Shown here in pieces: positions 5,038 to 5,757 of a stretch of DNA of 5,757 bases. The position numbers were made by a program, and so were the translations under genes. The notes below the pieces were generated by a model. It was not told the DNA's origin and searched no databases. It saw only the letters and a list, made by a program, of their open reading frames with translations. The stretch is from Acidobacteriota bacterium (GTDB taxonomy: Bacteria; Acidobacteriota; Vicinamibacteria; Vicinamibacterales; SCN-69-37): contig JAKALV010000217.1 of NCBI GenBank assembly GCA_021824055.1, forward strand, positions 1 to 5,757, in the 5' to 3' direction. Each line of letters opens with the position of its first letter. Position 1 is the first letter of the stretch.

Positions 5038-5500
5038 GACCCACGCCACCGCGTCGGCGCGCGTCGCCCTGCTCGATGTCAACGTGCTCGTCGCGCTCTT
5101 CTTTCCGGATCACGTCCACCACGATCTTGCGCACGACTGGTTCGCGGAGCATCGGGCACAGGGCTGGGCCACCTGTCCGCTCACCGAGAACGGACTCATC
5201 CGCGTGGCCTGTCAGCAACCCTCCGGCGACGCCATTCTCCGCCCCGCCGACGTCGTCGATCATCTGAAACGATTTTGCGAGGATACGCACCATCGCGCGT
5301 GGACCGATACCGTGTCACTGACCGACGCCGCGCTCTTCGCGCCGCAGTTCATTCGCGGGCACCGCCAGCTCACGGATGTGTATCTGCTCGGTCTCGCCAC
5401 AAAGATGGGCGGCAAGCTTGCGACATTCGATCGGACGATTCCCATCAAGGCGGTGCGGGGCGCAACGCCGGACAGCCTGCGGGTTATTGAGCCGGCGTAG
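5030..5500 (+). CDS. vapC: VapC-family PIN-domain ribonuclease toxin (second pair)
   Basis: A 156-residue PIN-domain toxin, expected to be an RNA-cleaving enzyme held inactive by the VapB encoded just before it. Conserved residues: Asp16 in LLDVNVLVALFFPDH, Glu53 in LTENGLIRV, Asp116 in LTDVYLLGLA, and Asp134 in LATFDR. These are the expected metal-binding acids, and the LLDVNVL and TENG patterns point to the Mycobacterium-type VapC subfamily. ATG at 5030 overlaps the antitoxin stop by 8 nt, so translation is probably coupled. The length is normal and the gene appears intact. Its 3' end overlaps the convergent membrane-protein gene by 17 bp (5484-5500). Confidence 0.92.
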   Translation: MSKTHATASARVALLDVNVLVALFFPDHVHHDLAHDWFAEHRAQGWATCPLTENGLIRVACQQPSGDAILRPADVVDHLKRFCEDTHHRAWTDTVSLTDAALFAPQFIRGHRQLTDVYLLGLATKMGGKLATFDRTIPIKAVRGATPDSLRVIEPA

Positions 5501-5757
5501 GCGCCGGCGCGCCCGGCGTCCGCGTCGGCTTGAGCAGGCCGAAGAACGCGGGAATCGCAAGCCAATACGCCGCGCCCGCGGCGGCGATCACCACCGCCAG
5601 ACCGAAGGCGGTCGCCAGGATCGGCACGAGGGCGGCGCCGATCACCGAGAAGCAGCCGTTCACGCCCCAGGCCCAGATGAACATCTGGTCCTTCTTCAGG
5701 CGCGTGAGAATGCCCATGCCGGTGGCCATCGGAAATCCCATCAGAAACGCGGGCGGC
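5484..5757 (-). CDS. Membrane protein, C-terminal part (spermidine-synthase-like membrane region?)
   Basis: The last 90 codons of a membrane protein whose start lies beyond the right edge. The frame stays open past the ATG at 5741 and reads PPAFLMGFPMATGMGIL, which already looks like the end of a membrane helix, so this ATG is not the likely start. The motif WAWGVNGCFSVIGAALVPIL and the following hydrophobic stretch (through IPAFFGLL) suggest two more helices, then a short Pro/Ala-rich tail. From memory, an MG-P-G motif followed by a W-x-x-NG-x-x-S-V-x-G helix is typical of membrane proteins fused to, or related to, spermidine-synthase-like methyltransferases. An MFS-like transporter is the main alternative. 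The catalytic part, if any, is outside the window. The gene ends within vapC on the opposite strand. Confidence 0.7.
   Translation of the reverse strand, partial: PPAFLMGFPMATGMGILTRLKKDQMFIWAWGVNGCFSVIGAALVPILATAFGLAVVIAAAGAAYWLAIPAFFGLLKPTRTPGAPAPTPAQ
5491..5508. repeat. GC-rich inverted repeat at the convergent gene ends
   Basis: GCCGGCG (5491-5497) and CGCCGGC (5502-5508) pair exactly around TAGG, with the vapC stop codon in the loop. It lies where vapC and the membrane-protein gene converge and overlap, so it might slow or stop transcription from both sides. There is no T-run, and the sequence also encodes part of the Ala/Pro-rich tail of the membrane protein. Confidence 0.35.

Noticed and set aside
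4273..5082. Open frame (269 codons) on the minus strand across three genes and a spacer
   Set aside because: It runs antisense to the kinase end, the small protein and vapB, and through the palindrome. The plus-strand genes explain the region better.

Overview
The window is GC-rich, gene-dense chromosomal DNA. It probably comes from an acidobacterium, perhaps of the Vicinamibacteria type. That placement is an inference from memory, based on kinases that join a cytoplasmic Ser/Thr kinase domain to a TolB-like propeller, on scattered copies of a short GGACCT/AGGTCC palindrome, and on poor Shine-Dalgarno sequences. It has not been checked by any search.

Layout, left to right. On the minus strand lie the first 20 codons of a Ser/Thr kinase that runs off the left edge (1-61), a Blc-type lipocalin (113-631), a spacer with a palindromic repeat (632-797), and a vapB-vapC toxin-antitoxin pair (798-1241 and 1249-1486). 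A 64-bp divergent promoter region (1487-1550) separates these from plus-strand genes: a complete 924-residue kinase with a TolB-like propeller (1551-4325), a small coupled protein of unknown function (4330-4683), a spacer with another copy of the palindrome (4684-4815), and a second vapB-vapC pair (4816-5037 and 5030-5500). At the right edge, on the minus strand, is the C-terminus of a membrane protein that resembles the membrane half of spermidine-synthase-like proteins (5484-5757). No tRNA, rRNA, CRISPR array or transposase was seen.

How the parts relate. Each toxin-antitoxin pair pairs a small antitoxin with a PIN-domain RNase of the same VapC subfamily. Each has repeated sequence overlapping its promoter that could be the antitoxin operator. 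The left pair shares its promoter region with the kinase, so repression by VapBC could also affect the kinase. The kinase and the small protein after it look like a two-gene operon.

Three signals deserve most attention. (1) A palindromic repeat occurs in three copies; one carries paired base changes that keep the stem, and one sits in frame inside the kinase domain. (2) Several genes have a -10-like hexamer only 6-12 nt before the start codon and no Shine-Dalgarno sequence, which suggests leaderless transcripts. (3) Three unspaced 7-bp repeats lie between the -35 and -10 of the second toxin-antitoxin promoter. I see no clearly new defence or metabolic system.
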